From: CAZWHE01 sp964633825
GTDB taxonomy: Bacteria; Planctomycetota; B15-G4; CAYZWU01
NCBI GenBank assembly: GCA_964633825.1
Contig: CAZWHE010000008.1
Location: 1-51,396, forward strand
Direction: 5' to 3'
Length of the DNA: 51,396 bases
The notes below the pieces were generated by a model. That model was not told where the DNA came from. It saw only the letters and a list, made by a program, of their open reading frames with translations, and ran no database searches. Positions 25,305 to 33,376 of the stretch are shown here, piece by piece. Within the stretch, counting starts at the first letter, position 1. Every line of letters starts with the position of its first letter. The position numbers and the translations under genes are program-made.

Positions 25305-26561
25305 CTACTCCCTCGCCTGAGCGTGAATTGCACAGAGTGTCTTGCCCGTCGCATCCTGGACGGTCCCGGCCACGTCGAGCGGCCTCACCGAGGTTCCGGC
25401 TCCAACGACACCGCCGTACGTTTCGTCGAGTATTAACCCGTTTCCGCCCCGCGCCGCTTGGACGGGCGGCGGCGCGTCCGCCGTGTTGGGAACCATTCCC
25501 GTCGCCAGAACAACAAGATCGACCTCCATCTCGGCGATTTCATTGGTCAGCGTGTTTTCGGCTTCGACGACGAGGTTCTTCGTGTCCGGCTTTTCGGTTA
25601 CTCTGGCGACCTTGCCCCTGTGGAAATGCAGATTCTCCTCTTCCTGCATCCGGGTGTAGAAATCCTCGAGCCGGCCGGGGGTGCGCACGTCGATGTAAAA
25701 GATGTGGATCTCGGCCTCGGGATGCTTCTCGCGGATATAGGTCGCTTGTTTCATCGAAGCTGAACAGCAAACGGCCGAGCAGTAGGGCAGGTGGTTTTCA
25801 TCGCGCGACCCCGCGCACTGGGCAAAGGCGACCTTTTTCACTTCCTGCCGGTCGGACGGCCTGAGAATACGACCCTCCGTGGGACCGTTCGGCGAAGCAA
25901 GACGCTCCATCATGACATTGGTGATCACGTTGGGATACCGGCCGAAGCCGAGGTTCTCGATCCTTCCGGCGTCGTAAGGCTTCCATCCCGTGGCCCAGAC
26001 AACGGAACCGGCCTTCATCTCGAAGGATTCTTCCTTCATGTCGAGCTCGACGGCGTCGTAAGGACAGGCATCGGCCACGGCCTTCATCCGTTCGTCGGCC
26101 GCACTCCCCGGATCGACGACATACCTCATGGGGAAAGCCATGTCGTGGGGAAGATAGATCGCCTTGCTCTTGTCCAGGTCGTAGTTGAACGGGTTGGGTC
26201 TCTCTAGTTCGCAGACCTTCTCGCATTCCCCGCACACCGTGCACTTCTCGTTCACGAACCGGGGCGACTGCCGGACAGCCACCGTGTAATCACCGTCGCT
26301 CCCCGAGATCGATTTCACTTCCGCCATTGTGAAGAAACGAATCCTCGGGTTCGAACGGATGCGCTTGAAATTGATCTCCAGCCCGCACGAGGGCGGGCAG
26401 AGCTTGGGAAAGTAGTGAGTCATGGCGGCGACGCGCCCGCCGAGATAGGATTCTTTTTCGATGAGGACGACCTCATGCCCCGTCTCGGCCGCTTCGAGAG
26501 CGACTGTAATCCCGGCGATTCCGCCCCCGACAACACAGATATTCGCGGTCAGATTTTCCAT
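25305..26561 (-). CDS. qmoA: QmoA, HdrA-like flavoprotein subunit of the Qmo complex
   Basis: An HdrA-like flavoprotein of about 418 residues. The FAD site is ICVVGGGIAGITVALEAAETG at the N-terminus, followed by LIEKESYLGGRVAAMTHYFPKLCPPSCGLE. A ferredoxin-type cluster site CTVCGECEKVC lies near 110-120, and AQCAGSRDENHLPYCSAVCC near 265. With QmoB and QmoC it carries electrons between menaquinol and AprBA. An ATG two codons upstream exists, but GGAG overlaps it, so the ATG at 26561 is preferred. It follows qmoC by 15 bases and precedes qmoB by four. Confidence 0.93.
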   Translation of the reverse strand: MENLTANICVVGGGIAGITVALEAAETGHEVVLIEKESYLGGRVAAMTHYFPKLCPPSCGLEINFKRIRSNPRIRFFTMAEVKSISGSDGDYTVAVRQSPRFVNEKCTVCGECEKVCELERPNPFNYDLDKSKAIYLPHDMAFPMRYVVDPGSAADERMKAVADACPYDAVELDMKEESFEMKAGSVVWATGWKPYDAGRIENLGFGRYPNVITNVMMERLASPNGPTEGRILRPSDRQEVKKVAFAQCAGSRDENHLPYCSAVCCSASMKQATYIREKHPEAEIHIFYIDVRTPGRLEDFYTRMQEEENLHFHRGKVARVTEKPDTKNLVVEAENTLTNEIAEMEVDLVVLATGMVPNTADAPPPVQAARGGNGLILDETYGGVVGAGTSVRPLDVAGTVQDATGKTLCAIHAQARE

Positions 26562-26576
26562 CTGCATCTCCAGGCT

Positions 26577-27782
26577 TTATGAGTCCTTCGGGGCCGCGGC
26601 CCCGTCCGACGAATCCCCCCGGTTCGCACTCCCGTCCGCCGGCGCCACCGCTTCACTCACTTTTTCACTTCCCTTGACGTAAGCGAGGGCCAGGGTGCGG
26701 TAGAACATGTGAGCAAACTTGGAATAGGGCGCATACCAGAGAAGGAAGAAAACGAGAGCGATATGAATGAAATATATAATGTAAGCAAACTCGTAGGGGC
26801 CGGCCTGCCGGCAGACCTGAACCAGGACCCCGGTCAGGGACACACCGAACAGCACGAGCAGAAAGAGCCAGTCCGTGTACTTGTCGGCACCCGCTTTTTC
26901 CCTGTCTGCGATCTTTCTAAACATCAGTGCGAGACAGCCCACCACAAGGGCCGCAGAGCTCAGGTTTCCGAGTATCTTGATCGGGTGGAACAAAGGGATC
27001 GGCGGGTTGTGGCCCAGCACCATCATGTCGAACACGGCCAGCCCCGCGGTGGCCATGGCGCCGAAAAATCCGTAAAAAACGAGAAGGTGAGCCCAGGACC
27101 GGGATGAGTTTGCCTCGCATTTCCGGAACTTGCCGTGGGAGAGGATCTCCATCACGGTTTGAATCATGCTGGGGATGAATCCCTGCCCCCCGCCCGCCGT
27201 GCTCTTCAATCCCTTCCAGAATTTGACCAGGCCGAGCGCGGCCAAGGCGAAGATGAATACGTTGCCCCCGATGAAGAGCATTTCGAGAAGGCCGTGGGGA
27301 AGGAAGTTCGCAAAATATCCTCCCGAAGGGTGCAACCCCGTGGGGGGAGGATTGGTGAAACCGATTCCTTCGTTGGGCAAGATGATCCCGAGCAGCACGA
27401 GAACGGGCACGAGCATGAGGAAGGGAAGCGCGGCCGGGCTGGCAAGGGCTCGGCCCATGAACGACGGGAAGGCGAAGCTGCGAAAGACGCCGCTCCGGAC
27501 CGCGGCGAGCACGTCGCCGGGTTTTGCACCCCTCGGGCAATGGGCCGTGCAGTCGTTGCACTGGTGGCAGAGCCAGACATGGGGATCGGACATGAGCCTT
27601 TCCTTGAGTCCCCACTGGGCCCAGATCATTTCCTTCCGCGGGAAAACCGCTCCGTTTTGGGAGAGATCGCAAACCACCGAGCACATGGCGCACTGATAGC
27701 ACTTTTTCAAGGAGTCGCCCCCGGCCCGCCGGAGCTCTTTGATAAAAGCACTGTCAGGTTCGAGCTTGACGCGCCGGTTCAT
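26577..27782 (-). CDS. qmoC: QmoC, HdrC/HdrE-like fused membrane subunit
   Basis: A 401-residue fusion. The N-terminal third is HdrC-like with two ferredoxin motifs (CYQCAMCSVVC and CHQCNDCTAHCP). The rest is a membrane cytochrome b-like HdrE domain with about six hydrophobic helices. It anchors QmoAB and reacts with menaquinone. The C-terminus is a low-complexity Asp, Ser and Ala tail. Its start overlaps the stop of the YkgJ-type gene (ATGA). The gene comes first in the block, giving the order qmoC-qmoA-qmoB instead of the usual qmoA-qmoB-qmoC. Confidence 0.93.
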   Translation of the reverse strand: MNRRVKLEPDSAFIKELRRAGGDSLKKCYQCAMCSVVCDLSQNGAVFPRKEMIWAQWGLKERLMSDPHVWLCHQCNDCTAHCPRGAKPGDVLAAVRSGVFRSFAFPSFMGRALASPAALPFLMLVPVLVLLGIILPNEGIGFTNPPPTGLHPSGGYFANFLPHGLLEMLFIGGNVFIFALAALGLVKFWKGLKSTAGGGQGFIPSMIQTVMEILSHGKFRKCEANSSRSWAHLLVFYGFFGAMATAGLAVFDMMVLGHNPPIPLFHPIKILGNLSSAALVVGCLALMFRKIADREKAGADKYTDWLFLLVLFGVSLTGVLVQVCRQAGPYEFAYIIYFIHIALVFFLLWYAPYSKFAHMFYRTLALAYVKGSEKVSEAVAPADGSANRGDSSDGAAAPKDS

Positions 27783-28666
27783 TTCTTTGCCTCCCGAGCC
27801 TTTTTGCCCCTCGGCTCCCTGTCGATCACTTCCAGGGTTTTTTCGCCGAAGAGACTGAAACGGAGCCAGCGGAACGCGAAAAGAAGGAGCTCTTCGTCGT
27901 CATTTCCGAGCTTCTCTCGAAGCTCGTCTTCGATCTTGAAACGTTCGAGAAACGAGGAGTTGAACAGAAGGTCCCGGAACCTGTCCAGGTTGTAGCAGGC
28001 GATGTAGAACATCTCCATCGCTTCGGGCGACAATTGCTTTTCGCTCGAAAAGGAGTCGTGAAGAGTCAGCTCCTTGAAAAGGCGCCCCATTTCGTCGTAC
28101 GCGGGAACGCCTTGGTTTTTCATCCATTCTTCGACGGTCCACTCCCGGTCCTCCTTGAATCCGAGACAGCCCTCTTCCTTCATCAGGAAGAAGAACTCCT
28201 CTTTTTTTCCGTCGCTTCCGGGAAGGGACTTACATTTTGCAGTGCATTCGTCTTTCGGAGAGGCGGATTTCTCCCCCTCTTTCGGGGAGGCGAGTCCCAC
28301 GGGATACATGCGGCATGCCCAGGGACGGTCTTCATAAATAGTGCACCCCTTTTCCTTGTCCACGAAGTGGCAGATCTTCTCTTCGTCGTCGGTCAGCTTC
28401 AGGACGAGAACGGGGTATTTCAGGTTTTTTTCAACGGGAAGGATGGTGTATCTGTCCAGAAAATCCTGGGAAGTGATCCCGAGGCGGTTCTTCATCCGCA
28501 GGACATCGTAGGGTGTGAGGAAGATGTTGACATCGGAGCAGCAGCTGTTGAAACAATCGAGAGCGCCGTGGCAGGCGAAGCGGAACTTGTCCCCCCGCGA
28601 CATGCGCGGGTAGTCGTTGAGAATCGCTTTTTTCAGTCTCTCGACAGTTTTGTTTTTGTCGCTCAT
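27779..28666 (-). CDS. YkgJ-family cysteine cluster protein
   Basis: A 295-residue soluble protein with the cysteine arrangement of the YkgJ (zinc or iron-chelating) family: FACHGALDCFNSCCSDVNIFLTP near 28-50, KICHFVDKEKGCTIYEDRPWACRMYPVG near 110-140, and a further Cys in CTAKCKS. Family members are thought to bind a metal or Fe-S cluster. The C-terminal 120 residues are acidic and helical. It overlaps both neighbours (ATGA at each end), so it is locked into the apr-qmo unit and is a good candidate for a maturation factor of AprBA or Qmo; that role is inferred. Confidence 0.78.
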   Translation of the reverse strand: MSDKNKTVERLKKAILNDYPRMSRGDKFRFACHGALDCFNSCCSDVNIFLTPYDVLRMKNRLGITSQDFLDRYTILPVEKNLKYPVLVLKLTDDEEKICHFVDKEKGCTIYEDRPWACRMYPVGLASPKEGEKSASPKDECTAKCKSLPGSDGKKEEFFFLMKEEGCLGFKEDREWTVEEWMKNQGVPAYDEMGRLFKELTLHDSFSSEKQLSPEAMEMFYIACYNLDRFRDLLFNSSFLERFKIEDELREKLGNDDEELLLFAFRWLRFSLFGEKTLEVIDREPRGKKAREAKK

Positions 28667-28962
28667 TTTTCCCCCTGTTCCTCCCCGGTCTCTCCCTTGT
28701 TGATGATGAGGTGGCGAAGCGCATCGTCCGACCAGACGGGAAGAGGCCCTTTCGAGCCCGTGGCCGGGTCGAAGCGAAATCTATAGGAAACGGTCGCGGC
28801 GTACTTGTCCCTCATGTGCTTCCAGCCGTTCTTGTAATAAGAACATTCGTTGTTGAAACAGACGAGCTGGAAGCCTTCACCCCAGGATGTGCCGTCGGGA
28901 TTGGCCCATTTCAGGAGCTCTTCGTTACAGTAGGGACATCGATCCGGATTGCTCTTCGGCAC
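28663..28962 (-). CDS. small zinc-ribbon protein
   Basis: A 99-residue protein with the Zn-ribbon pairs CPYC (residues 9-12) and CFNNEC (about 34-39). These are followed by a conserved aromatic segment (YYKNGWKHMRDKYAATVSYRFRFDPATG). The start is a GTG with GGTGGAG nine bases before it. It overlaps the YkgJ-type gene. Size and ribbon suggest a metal-binding adaptor. No function is known to me; its place between aprA and qmo genes suggests a role tied to the APS reductase system. Confidence 0.65.
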   Translation of the reverse strand: MPKSNPDRCPYCNEELLKWANPDGTSWGEGFQLVCFNNECSYYKNGWKHMRDKYAATVSYRFRFDPATGSKGPLPVWSDDALRHLIINKGETGEEQGEK

Positions 28963-29027
28963 GGCCTGTTCTCCACCTTTTACGCCGCCAGATCTCCGTA
29001 CCGGACAATAGCCCGGTTAGAGAACGA

Positions 29028-29061
29028 AGGTCAGCAGGCGTCTCGCGGCGCCTGCTGACCT
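29028..29061. other. perfect 13-bp hairpin between aprA and the zinc-ribbon gene
   Basis: AGGTCAGCAGGCG (29028-29040) pairs with CGCCTGCTGACCT (29049-29061) around an 8-base loop. No T tract follows on either strand. It may partly terminate or protect the aprBA message, lowering expression of the genes behind it. Confidence 0.65.
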
Positions 29062-29118
29062 CGAGGTTGTTAATGAACCATTGTTGAACCGCTCATCTTC
29101 ATGAGCCGGTTAAACACC

Positions 29119-31011
29119 CTATTGCAGGTTCAGGCTGTAAATGGGCTTCTTGAATACGCTCCACTCGCCGCCTTCGTACTTGCAGTTGACGAAGCATTTC
29201 CAATTCTCTTCGTCGAGGGAGGGATAATCGGCGCGGAAGTAGTAACCGGGCCAACGCGACTCCTCGCGGAAGTAGATCGTCTTGAGGTGAGCCTCGGCCT
29301 GCCACATGCGGTGGACGCTTTCCCAGCAGCGCATCAGTTCATGGAGGTCCTTGGCCGCCAGATGCTCCGAATCTTCCTTGAGGTAATCGAGAAGTTCCTG
29401 ACCACGCTCCAGGAGATACTTGTTGGTAGTGAACTGTGCGGAGACGCCGCCGGCGTACTCGTCCATGATCTTCTGGAGACGGAACTGGAACTGCCTCGGG
29501 GAGATGTATTCCGGGTTGACCGTCGGATCGGTCGACTTGTCCTGGTTCTCGGCATAGAGGTCGAGAGGCTTCAGGATCTTGGTCTTGAGGTCCTCGACGA
29601 GCTTCATGTCCACGCTGGGCTGTGTGTTGTTGTCCATGACGTAGGCGACGGCGGACTTGGCCGCGATGCGTCCCTCGGCGTGGGAACCGGACGAAAACTT
29701 GTGGCTCGAAGCACCGGAAGCGTCACCGGCGCAGAAGAGACCGGGCGCGGTCGACATATGGGCGTATCCCCAGAAGTAGTCACCCTTGGTCTCGTCGGTC
29801 TGCAGATCCTCGGGACCGCTGAGCCAGGCACCGGACGCACCGGAGTGGGAACCGATGAAATAAGGCTCGCAGGCCGCGATCTCGGAAGGTCTCTCCTCGG
29901 GCTCCACGTTGGTGGCGGCCCAGAGATGCGCCTGGGAGATCGTCATGTCGAGGAAGTCTTCCCAAGCCTCGTTATCGAGCTCTTTCTTCTTCTTCTTATA
30001 GGCCTTGGGATCGTCCTTGTACTCATCGGCGATCCGTTGAAGGGCTTCCTCGGTCCGCATGTAGATCGGGCCCTTTCCTTCCATGACATCGAGCATGCCG
30101 AGCCAGTTGCGGAGGTTCGCCGGAATCGGCTTCACCTTGCCGTAGAGACCCCATTTTTCGAGCTCGTCGGTCCGTTCCTGCATGTAGTTGCCGCCGAAAG
30201 CATTGGTGGCGCGGGACTTGAAGAGCAAGAACCAGGCACCCACAGGGCCGTAGGCATCTTTGAACCGGATCGGGATGAAGCGAACTTCCTGGCAGGTCAT
30301 CTCGGCGCCGGCCTTGAGAGTGAAGTAGGCCGAGGAGCCGGAGTTGAACGGCGGATACCAGGAGCGGCCGAGACCCTCGCCCGTGGAACGCGGACGGAAG
30401 ACGTGGACGGCGCCGCCCATGGCGCAGAGCACGGCCTTGGCCTTGAAGACATAGAACTTGTCGTCGCGGGTGCTGAAACCGACCGCACCGGCGACCTTGT
30501 CACCGTCCATGAGAGGCTCGGTGATGTAGACACGCTCGTAATACTCGTGTCCGTTTTCGGTCAAGGCGTTCTTGGCGGCCTCGGCAACGACGATCTTGTA
30601 AGACTCACCGTTGATCATGAGCTGCCAGCGTCCCTCGTGGACGTACTTGCCTTCGTCATCCTTCCAAATGGGGAGACCCCACTTTTCGAAGAGATGAACC
30701 GTGCCGTCCACGTGACGTGCGATGCTGGCAACCAGGTCTTCACGGGTCACACCCATGAGGTCGTTGCGCACATAGTCGACATAGTCTTTGACGGTGTTTT
30801 CGCCGTCCTTGAGGCCGACGTACTGGTTGATGGCCGACAGGCCCATAGCCACGGCGCCGGAGCGGTCCATGGCGGCCTTGTCGACGAGAGTGACTTTCAG
30901 GCCGTTCTTCTTGGCCCAGTAAGAGGCTTCCACAGCAGCGCCGCAGGCTGCCATACCGCCACCTACGATAAGCAGGTCAGTGGTGACCTCGACTGTTTCA
31001 AAATTAGCCAC
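29119..31011 (-). CDS. aprA: adenylylsulfate reductase subunit alpha
   Basis: The 630-residue FAD subunit of APS reductase, which reduces APS to sulfite and AMP. The FAD site LLIVGGGMAACGAAVEASYW is at the N-terminus, followed by VDKAAMDRSGAVAMGLSAIN. Further conserved segments are AVLCAMGGAVHVFRPRSTGEGLGRSWYPP, GSHSGASGAWLSGPEDL and LFCAGDASGASSHKFSSGSHAEGR. The start is a GTG with GGAGGA eight bases before it. It follows aprB by 63 bases. A perfect 13-bp hairpin (29028-29061) lies after the stop. Confidence 0.97.
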   Translation of the reverse strand: MANFETVEVTTDLLIVGGGMAACGAAVEASYWAKKNGLKVTLVDKAAMDRSGAVAMGLSAINQYVGLKDGENTVKDYVDYVRNDLMGVTREDLVASIARHVDGTVHLFEKWGLPIWKDDEGKYVHEGRWQLMINGESYKIVVAEAAKNALTENGHEYYERVYITEPLMDGDKVAGAVGFSTRDDKFYVFKAKAVLCAMGGAVHVFRPRSTGEGLGRSWYPPFNSGSSAYFTLKAGAEMTCQEVRFIPIRFKDAYGPVGAWFLLFKSRATNAFGGNYMQERTDELEKWGLYGKVKPIPANLRNWLGMLDVMEGKGPIYMRTEEALQRIADEYKDDPKAYKKKKKELDNEAWEDFLDMTISQAHLWAATNVEPEERPSEIAACEPYFIGSHSGASGAWLSGPEDLQTDETKGDYFWGYAHMSTAPGLFCAGDASGASSHKFSSGSHAEGRIAAKSAVAYVMDNNTQPSVDMKLVEDLKTKILKPLDLYAENQDKSTDPTVNPEYISPRQFQFRLQKIMDEYAGGVSAQFTTNKYLLERGQELLDYLKEDSEHLAAKDLHELMRCWESVHRMWQAEAHLKTIYFREESRWPGYYFRADYPSLDEENWKCFVNCKYEGGEWSVFKKPIYSLNLQ

Positions 31012-31074
31012 GATATCGTTCCTCCATATCTAAGATATTTGTTTTTTGCAGTTTGACTCAAACACAACGAATCC

Positions 31075-31515
31075 TTACTTCAAGGTCCAGACAGCGTCCA
31101 TACCGAGGGAAGCGGGTTCGGAAAAGAGAGCGGAATCCTTGAGATCTTCCGTTCCGGTCTCCCACCCGCCGGAAGGAACGGCCTTGCCTTCTTCAGTCGT
31201 CCTGATAGGGAACTTGAACCGTTTCAGAGATCCGTTGCGGAACTTGACGGTCCACATGATGGAGTCGGAACTGCGGAGAGGCGTGACGGCGGCTCCCATG
31301 GGAATGAAGTCCGCGTAGCCTCTGACCTCCATGGCCTGAACAGGGCAAATCTTGACGCAGCACTGGCACTCCCAACACGTGTCGGGCTCCTGGTTGTACG
31401 CCTTCATTGTGTCCTTGTCCAAGACCATCAGGTCGTTGGGGCAAATGTACTGGCAGGCAGTTTTGTCCAGCGCCTTGCACCCGTCACACTTTTCGGGAAT
31501 CACATAACTGGGCAT
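31075..31515 (-). CDS. aprB: adenylylsulfate reductase subunit beta
   Basis: The 146-residue iron-sulfur subunit that passes electrons from the Qmo complex to AprA. Two [4Fe-4S] sites are seen: CDGC with TACQYICP, and CWECQCCVKICP. The C-terminal half (about 75-146) is the tail that wraps around AprA. The strong ribosome site AAGGAGGAATTGA precedes the ATG. Length is normal. A gap of 111 bases separates it from sat. Confidence 0.96.
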   Translation of the reverse strand: MPSYVIPEKCDGCKALDKTACQYICPNDLMVLDKDTMKAYNQEPDTCWECQCCVKICPVQAMEVRGYADFIPMGAAVTPLRSSDSIMWTVKFRNGSLKRFKFPIRTTEEGKAVPSGGWETGTEDLKDSALFSEPASLGMDAVWTLK

Positions 31516-31533
31516 TCAATTCCTCCTTATTAA

Positions 31534-31575
31534 GAGTCTGGTGTGAAGCGGCTTTCGGCCGCCCCACCACGAACT
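31534..31575. other. small GC hairpin between sat and aprB
   Basis: Near 31550-31564, GCGGC and GCCGC flank TTTCG, giving a 5-bp stem. On the minus strand no T tract follows, so this looks like a weak processing or attenuation site between sat and aprBA, not a full terminator. Confidence 0.3.
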
Positions 31576-31626
31576 AAAATGGATACACTCCAATTCACTT
31601 CCAAATAACGAATCACTTGATCTATC

Positions 31627-32895
31627 CTATTTCTTGTCACCATCGCCTGTGGCGGCGCGGTGCAGTTTGACTTCGACCTTTTCTTCCAGGTTGTCGTAAT
31701 ACTCCTTGAGCACGGCGATTACCTCGGGCTTGGAAAATTCCTTGGGCACCGGCTTCCCTTCGCTCATCAGCTTGCGCAGCATCGTTCCGGAGAGGAGGAG
31801 CCTGGAGCCGCCCTTGTATTCGCCGTTTTCGTTGATCTCGGCCTTGCTTTCGTGGGGGCAGGTCTTCATCGATGCCATGGTGCCGCAGTCGTAGCAGTAG
31901 AAAGTCCAATCCATGGCGAGAGGCTTCAGCTCGAGGGCGTCCTTTGGGATCTGGTGGAATATCTTCTGCGCGTCGAAGGGGCCGTAATAGTCGCCCACGC
32001 CGGCATGGTCGCGGCCCACGATGAGGTGGCTGCAACCGTAGTTCTGGCGGAACACGGCGTGGAGAAGCGCTTCGCGGGGACCGGCATAGCGCATTTCCAT
32101 CGGGTATCCGCCCTGAAGGACGCGCTCGCTGCGGAAGTAGTTGTCCACGAGAGCGTCGATGGCTCTGACACGGACTTCGGCCGGAATATCACCGGGTTTC
32201 AGTTTGCCCACGAGCTGGTGGATATAGACGCCGTCACAGACCTCGACGGCGACCCAGGCGAGGTAAGCATGGGAGTTGTGCATGGGATTGCGAAGCTGCA
32301 AAGCGGCGACGGTGTCCCAGCCCCGTTCCTCGAAAATCTTCCTCGCATCGGCCGGGCGCTGGTAGATCTCCTTGAATTCTTCGGGATAGAAGCTTTCGGA
32401 AAGAACCTTCACCGGGCCGGCCAGGTTGATCTCCTTCTGAGACATGACCTTGGCGACACCCGGGTGCTCCGTATCGGTCGTGGTGAACACGCACTGGCAT
32501 TCGTGTTCTTTGTCGATCGTATACTTCTCGGTCACCTGCATCGTGGCGATCAGTTCATCGTTCTCCTCGTCCCACAGAGTCACCTCGCCGTTGTCCGGGA
32601 TCGAGCCGGCTGTTTCCTTGTCGGTGGAGAGCGTGATCGGGATGGGCCAGAAGAGGCCGTTGGCCATCTTCATATCGTCGCACACACCTTTCCAATCGGC
32701 TTTTCCCATAAAGCCGTCGAGAGGGGTGAAAGCGCCGATACCCATCATGATGCAGTCGCTCGTTTCACGAGACGTCATCATGACCTTGGGAAGGGTTTTG
32801 GCTTTTTCCAGCTCCGCGTTGAGCGCGTCGCCTTCCAGAAGCAGAGGTTTCAGCACTCCGCCGCCGTGTGGATTGACAAGTTTTGTTTCAGCCAT
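31627..32895 (-). CDS. sat: sulfate adenylyltransferase (ATP sulfurylase)
   Basis: Sat activates sulfate with ATP to APS and pyrophosphate; in the reverse direction it makes ATP during sulfite oxidation. The 422-residue protein carries the nucleotide motif QLRNPMHNSH (about 200-209), GRDHAGVGDYYG and LLSGTMLRKLM. CYDCGT with TCPHESK forms a zinc-ribbon site as in other bacterial dissimilatory enzymes. Only the ATP-sulfurylase domain is present; there is no APS kinase. GGATG precedes the ATG. It is first in the 28-gene minus-strand run and is preceded by an AT-rich control region. Confidence 0.97.
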   Translation of the reverse strand: MAETKLVNPHGGGVLKPLLLEGDALNAELEKAKTLPKVMMTSRETSDCIMMGIGAFTPLDGFMGKADWKGVCDDMKMANGLFWPIPITLSTDKETAGSIPDNGEVTLWDEENDELIATMQVTEKYTIDKEHECQCVFTTTDTEHPGVAKVMSQKEINLAGPVKVLSESFYPEEFKEIYQRPADARKIFEERGWDTVAALQLRNPMHNSHAYLAWVAVEVCDGVYIHQLVGKLKPGDIPAEVRVRAIDALVDNYFRSERVLQGGYPMEMRYAGPREALLHAVFRQNYGCSHLIVGRDHAGVGDYYGPFDAQKIFHQIPKDALELKPLAMDWTFYCYDCGTMASMKTCPHESKAEINENGEYKGGSRLLLSGTMLRKLMSEGKPVPKEFSKPEVIAVLKEYYDNLEEKVEVKLHRAATGDGDKK

Positions 32896-33376
32896 GGGTT
32901 CATCCTTTTTCTTGAGACATCAGTTTTTTCAATAAGTCGATAATGGGACAGTATGAATAAAAAAGAGAAATCAAAGGGATGGCAAGAGAAAAAGGACCGG
33001 AACGAGAGTCAAGGAAAGCTCTGTTTTTGGCATGCCGAAAATTTACGCATAACCCTCGGTTATTAAATGCGTTATAAATATTTTGTTATTTTGATATTAA
33101 GTCGCCCGATACGATATTAGTTATTTTCATAACACATGCTGGGCCGACAGGGACCCTGCGGAGTAGGGTGTTTATAATATACTGAAAAATATGGCGTTAC
33201 ATACCACATCAAGGCAAACCACAGAAAGTGGTGGTTTTTGATATTAAAACCAATCCAGGCCAAATCTTTTGATTCATACTTCCTCGGGAAAGGAAATCCT
33301 GGTTAAACCGTTTCATAATATTCTAAATATTATATGTGTTACGCTCATCGTATAAATATTTATATATAATTAGGCC
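32896..33376 (-). promoter_or_regulatory. AT-rich control region upstream of sat
   Basis: This 481-base stretch holds no gene and is much richer in A and T than its surroundings. It has several inverted repeats: ATAACC-CTC-GGTTAT (33049-33063), GTTAT-TTTC-ATAAC (33120-33133) and ATAATATT-CTA-AATATTAT (33315-33333). The 12-base word TTTTGATATTAA occurs at 33089-33100 and 33236-33247. On the minus strand TATAAT lies at 33329-33334, with TTTATA 16 bases before it. The region also holds the end of the TPR gene transcript. Binding of a redox or sulfur regulator is plausible, but no known consensus is matched with confidence. Confidence 0.55.
33224..33240. terminator. weak hairpin downstream of the TPR lipoprotein gene
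   Basis: ACCAC and GTGGT flank AGAAA, with flanking GGTTTTTG on the plus strand. It lies about 140 bases past the stop of the minus-strand TPR gene. It would be a better terminator on the plus strand, where no gene is present. Confidence 0.3.

Noticed and set aside
23405..25354. Apparent frameshift or truncation in qmoB
   Set aside because: The frame change falls in 100 Ns of arbitrary length. Both flanks read the same heptad and the C-terminal MvhD domain is intact.
29101..31056. A 651-codon open frame on the plus strand across aprA
   Set aside because: Antisense shadow of aprA, with no motif or ribosome site of its own.
33172..33178. Plus-strand TATAAT in the sat upstream region
   Set aside because: No plus-strand gene follows and no -35 element is at the right distance; expected by chance in AT-rich DNA.
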